A stretch of 64,000 bases of DNA from Synergistaceae bacterium UBA6101 (GTDB lineage: Bacteria; Synergistota; Synergistia; Synergistales; Synergistaceae), in assembly GCA_002428495.1 (NCBI GenBank), contig DIWR01000023.1, forward strand, positions 1 through 64,000, read 5' to 3'. Below are positions 61,497-64,000 of the stretch, piece by piece. Below the pieces are notes generated by a model. It was not told the origin of the DNA. It did not search any database and saw only the letters and a list, made by a program, of their open reading frames with translations. The position numbers and the translations under genes are program-made. How positions within the stretch are numbered: the stretch's first letter is position 1; every line of letters begins with the position of its first letter.

Positions 61497-61557
61497 AAAA
61501 ATTCTCCTTTTCTACAAAATGATCCATGATTTTACAACCAAAGGTTTTATGTGTTCA

Positions 61558-61590
61558 TAGAAAGGAGGCCGGCTGCTTCAGCCGGCCTCC
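61558..61590 (-). terminator. Terminator of the small acidic protein gene
   Basis: GGAGGCCGGCTG (61564-61575) pairs perfectly with CAGCCGGCCTCC (61579-61590). The T run on the minus strand is short (CTTTCTATG). Confidence 0.65.
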
Positions 61591-61606
61591 CAGAGATCTG
61601 AGTGCT

Positions 61607-62008
61607 TTAGCCTAATATGACACGTTCGTTGTTGATGTAATCTTTAAGCTCTTTACGGAGATATTCGTGGACGATCTCGTCTGCTTTTTTCTGGAGTTTG
61701 TCCTTCTTTTCTTCAAAGAATTTTGCACAGGCAGCTTCGTCAAACTCTTCTTCCGCATCTTCCGACATTTCCTGAACAAGGCACTCGAGGCAGTCTGCAC
61801 CAAATTCAGGCAGCACAGCCCAGCGGGCTGACTCTTCTTCTATAGCTTCACGGCTGTTGAGGACTGATTCTGTGACCTGATAACTGCCGTCATTTACTGC
61901 GGACATCTCCTGTGCATAGTTCGCTGCATCGGCCGCATTGTTGAAAACGTTGGCATCAGTCACTTCAAGCCCCTGTATGTGAGTTACGACCCAAACTTTT
62001 TCCTGCAT
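61607..62008 (-). CDS. Small acidic hypothetical protein
   Basis: 133-aa protein I do not recognise. Strong ribosome site (GTGGGGGG) before the ATG and a terminator after it support a real, single gene. The N-terminal half (VWVVTHIQGLEV) looks beta-rich; the C-terminal half is very acidic then Lys-rich and helical (EEEFDEAACAKFFEEKKDKLQKK). No signal peptide or membrane segment. Function unknown. Confidence 0.75.
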   Translation of the reverse strand: MQEKVWVVTHIQGLEVTDANVFNNAADAANYAQEMSAVNDGSYQVTESVLNSREAIEEESARWAVLPEFGADCLECLVQEMSEDAEEEFDEAACAKFFEEKKDKLQKKADEIVHEYLRKELKDYINNERVILG

Positions 62009-62113
62009 GAAAAACGCCCCCCACTTATAATGTTCATCGAATGGCCAATACTATAATCTTAATTTCTTTGCTTGTATAGTATAAAAAGACCATTGTGATA
62101 ATATTGCTCTTTG

Positions 62114-62142
62114 TTGACATTATTATATGCGAAGATTAGAAT
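62114..62142 (+). promoter_or_regulatory. Candidate sigma-70 promoter of the sulfhydrylase gene
   Basis: TTGACA (62114-62119), exactly 17 nt, TAGAAT (62137-62142). Gives a leader of about 190 nt. Confidence 0.68.
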
Positions 62143-62187
62143 TTCCGCTAATACTGCTCAGTCCTGAGGGGAAGTAAAAGCCTGTTC

Positions 62188-62247
62188 ATGGCCATTTATT
62201 GGACATTTTGGGATATCATGATGATATGTCATGCAGAATGCTCCTAA
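62188..62247 (+). CDS. Possible 19-aa leader peptide, Met/Cys/Trp-containing
   Basis: ATG 62188 to TAA 62247. GGGGAAG lies about 11 nt upstream. The peptide holds adjacent Met-Met codons, two Cys and two Trp (middle reads FWDIMMICHAEC). A hairpin with T run follows about 44 nt later. Layout fits attenuation of a sulfur amino acid gene, but chance cannot be excluded. Confidence 0.35.
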   Translation: MAIYWTFWDIMMICHAECS

Positions 62248-62338
62248 CTGATGGATCAGGCGCGATAGTTTCTGTCGTTTCCACCGGGCCGGATCTGTCG
62301 AAGATCCTGTCTTTTACCTTATTTAAGGAGGAATACAT

Positions 62339-63637
62339 ATGTCAGACAACGGAAAAAACTTTGGCATGATGACGAGAGCTCTTCACAGCGGCTGGAAAAA
62401 CGACCCTGCCACGGGTGCATCGGGGCTGCCGGTCTATATCACCTCCGCATACCAGTTTAAAAGCACAGAGCATGCAGCCAGGCTGTTCAGCCTTTCGGAG
62501 GAGGGATACATCTATTCGAGGCTTTCAAACCCAACAGTATCTGCCTTTGAAGAGGGCCTAAATTCACTTGAAGGCGGAAGCGGCTGCGTATCCCTTTCTT
62601 CAGGCCAGTCTGCGTTTACCCACCTTATAGCAGCTTTATGTTCCAGCGGCGACAACATGGTCGTATCCAAAAAAATATACGGAGGGACGCTCACTCTCCT
62701 CCAAAATGTTTTTTCCAGGTTCGGCATAAATACCATACTTGTTGACAGTGACCATCCCTGTCAGGTGGAGCAGGCGATAAATGATGAGACGCGCGGCATT
62801 ATAACCGAGACGATCGGAAATCCGATCATGAACGTCGCGCCCCTGGAAGCGCTTGCCAGGATAGCGAAACGGCAGGGAGTGCCTCTGATAATCGATAACA
62901 CCTTTGCCTCCCCTGTCCTTTGCCGGCCAATAGAGTGGGGTGCAAACGCGGTCATACACTCTACAACGAAATATATCTCAGGCAACGGGAACGTGATCGG
63001 CGGGGCGATCATTGACGGGGGCAATTTCGACTGGTCCGCCTATCCGGATAAATTCCCCGGGATAGCCAAACCGGACCCTGCTTACCATAATATCGTCTTT
63101 GCTGAAAAGTTCGGAAACTCAGCCCTTTACGCGAAGTTGCATATGGCAATGGTGCGCGACCTTGGAGGATGCCAGTCTCCTTTTGATGCTTATCTTCTCC
63201 ATCTCTCACTTGGAACACTGCCACTCAGGATGGAGAGGCACAGCAGGAACGCTCTGGAGACAGCTCAGTTCCTGGAAAGACACCCCTCAGTAGAATGGGT
63301 AAGATATCCCGGACTTTCAAGCCATCCGCAGAATGACATGGCAAAGGTATATCTTAAAGGTGGATGCGGCGGGATGATCGCATTCTCTGTTAAAGGCGGG
63401 ATCGAGGCAGGAAAGAAATTCATCGAAGCCCTTGATCTCATTGGACATATGGCTAACCTGGGAGACTCAAGGACGATAGTCATCCATCCTGCGAGCACGA
63501 CACACAGCCAGCTTACGCCTCAACAGAGGGAAGCTGCAGGGATTGGGGAAGGACTGATCAGGCTGAGCGTTGGGCTGGAAGACATCGACGATATCATCGA
63601 AGATCTTTCGGCAGCGCTTTCGTCTGCCTCTGTTTAA
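62339..63637 (+). CDS. metY: O-acetylhomoserine aminocarboxypropyltransferase (sulfhydrylase)
   Basis: 432-aa PLP enzyme of the Cys/Met family making homocysteine from O-acetylhomoserine and sulfide. LSSGQSAFTHLIAAL, the PLP Lys in HSTTKYISGNGNVIGG near residue 208, and a family-specific insertion (WSAYPDKFPGIAKPDPAYH) that separates OAH sulfhydrylases from cystathionine lyases. AAGGAGGA lies before the ATG. Methionine gamma-lyase is a possible alternative but usually shorter. Confidence 0.87.
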   Translation: MSDNGKNFGMMTRALHSGWKNDPATGASGLPVYITSAYQFKSTEHAARLFSLSEEGYIYSRLSNPTVSAFEEGLNSLEGGSGCVSLSSGQSAFTHLIAALCSSGDNMVVSKKIYGGTLTLLQNVFSRFGINTILVDSDHPCQVEQAINDETRGIITETIGNPIMNVAPLEALARIAKRQGVPLIIDNTFASPVLCRPIEWGANAVIHSTTKYISGNGNVIGGAIIDGGNFDWSAYPDKFPGIAKPDPAYHNIVFAEKFGNSALYAKLHMAMVRDLGGCQSPFDAYLLHLSLGTLPLRMERHSRNALETAQFLERHPSVEWVRYPGLSSHPQNDMAKVYLKGGCGGMIAFSVKGGIEAGKKFIEALDLIGHMANLGDSRTIVIHPASTTHSQLTPQQREAAGIGEGLIRLSVGLEDIDDIIEDLSAALSSASV

Positions 63638-63660
63638 TTATCTTTAAGACAGACAAAAGG

Positions 63661-63706
63661 CTGAAGATATGCCGGTGGGTAACATTGGCATATCTTCAGT
63701 CTTTAT
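63661..63706. terminator. Bidirectional terminator between metY and ppnP
   Basis: CTGAAGATATGCC (63661-63673) pairs perfectly with GGCATATCTTCAG (63687-63699), then TCTTTAT on the plus strand; the minus-strand flank reads CTTTTGTC. Confidence 0.8.
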
Positions 63707-63744
63707 AGAAATGGGAAAAATCAGTGATATTTTATTCTTCAGTG

Positions 63745-64000
63745 TTAGCTGAGCGGGATGTATGAGCAGACATACTGTACCGGGACATAGCAACGGAATC
63801 CAAACTTGCTGTTGCCCGGCAGGTTGAAAGTCTCTCCGGCCTTGATCTCAATGTATTCTGTAGTCCCGGGGAGGCGTACCTGACATGCCCCATCGATGAT
63901 ATCCATTATCTCTGCGTCACCTGTCCCAAATTCGTAATCACCGGGCAGGAAAAGTCCGAGAGTCTTGCGGTCGCCGTCTGCGGTGTAGATAGTGTGGCTG
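63745..64000 (-). CDS. ppnP: Pyrimidine/purine nucleoside phosphorylase (partial, 5' end outside window)
   Basis: The C-terminal 84 codons of a cupin-fold protein running off the right edge. Reads LGLFLPGDYEFGTGDAE, MDIIDGACQVRLPG, ETFNLPGNSKFGF, matching the PpnP (YaiE, DUF1255) family, which cleaves nucleosides with phosphate. The stop TAA is at 63747-63745. The start is not in the window. Confidence 0.85.
   Translation of the reverse strand, partial: SHTIYTADGDRKTLGLFLPGDYEFGTGDAEIMDIIDGACQVRLPGTTEYIEIKAGETFNLPGNSKFGFRCYVPVQYVCSYIPLS

Larger units (their letters stand above)
62009..62338 (+). other. metY-type leader region with possible regulatory RNA
   Basis: 330 bp between the divergent acidic-protein gene and the sulfhydrylase. 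Holds a promoter at 62114, a 19-codon ORF at 62188 and a small hairpin with T run at 62291-62315 (GGATCT, 5-nt loop, AGATCC, TGTCTTTT). About 190 nt of leader would be transcribed. I see no SAM-I, SAM-II or T-box consensus. Confidence 0.5.

Noticed and set aside
62143..62338. SAM riboswitch upstream of the sulfhydrylase
   Set aside because: No SAM-I, SAM-II or SAM-IV consensus elements could be found by eye.

Overview
The window looks like a chromosomal segment of a strictly anaerobic, amino-acid-fermenting diderm, most likely a member of Synergistota. This is an inference from gene content. Supporting features are a complete LysW carrier-protein pathway, pyruvate:ferredoxin oxidoreductase, a TSCCP-type [FeFe]-hydrogenase, iron-sulfur L-serine dehydratase, branched-chain amino acid ABC and TRAP importers, a proline racemase / ornithine cyclodeaminase-family pair, selenium-hydroxylase accessory genes and a lipid A (outer membrane) modification operon. 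No rRNA, tRNA, CRISPR array, transposase or phage gene was seen.

Layout. 1-291: one copy of a dispersed, 11-bp-phased repeat and a terminator. 292-3899: two-gene molybdenum hydroxylase (xanthine dehydrogenase family). 3958-7461: alpha/beta hydrolase lacking its catalytic His, and an MscS-type channel. 7557-10685: divergent proline racemase versus RpiR regulator plus ornithine cyclodeaminase-family gene. 11048-17003: nifJ, a biotin-domain-less carboxyltransferase, transaldolase. 17043-17485: a large nested inverted repeat. 17488-22775 (minus): lysW-lysX-(36-codon ORF)-lysY-lysZ-lysJ-lysK. 23142-26325: hydrogenase and sdaAB. 26384-30837 (minus): livHMGFJ. 31001-32698: IlvD/Edd dehydratase. 32700-41032 (minus): arnT-arnB-arnC-arnA(formyltransferase)-arnA(decarboxylase)-arnD-arnE-like-ugd. 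41246-44097 (minus): NCS2 permease, MocA-like and YqeC proteins. 44427-52684: an AT-richer island with an opine-dehydrogenase-family gene, DctPQM TRAP transporter, RpiR regulator, aminotransferase and RocB-like M20 hydrolase. 52876-56267: a tryptophan-specifier T-box ahead of a TrpP-family ECF transporter. 56264-61496: MrfA-type helicase, TauE exporter, broken MBL gene, DtxR regulator, BioY with a BirA-type operator, DUF554. 61607-64000: small acidic protein, OAH sulfhydrylase with a possible leader peptide, partial ppnP.

How they fit. Amino acids and perhaps opine-like conjugates are imported (Liv, TRAP, ECF-Trp) and broken down by PLP, serine dehydratase and proline/ornithine-family enzymes to pyruvate and other keto acids. 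PFOR and hydrogenase handle the electrons. BioY supplies biotin for carboxyl-transfer chemistry of the kind encoded beside nifJ. The Arn operon would place 4-amino-4-deoxy-L-arabinose on lipid A. The strongest candidates for new biology are the opine-type island with its TRAP transporter, the 11-bp-phased heptamer repeats, the sORF/attenuator inside the lysWXYZJK operon, the complete arn operon with a split ArnA, and the Trp T-box/ECF unit.
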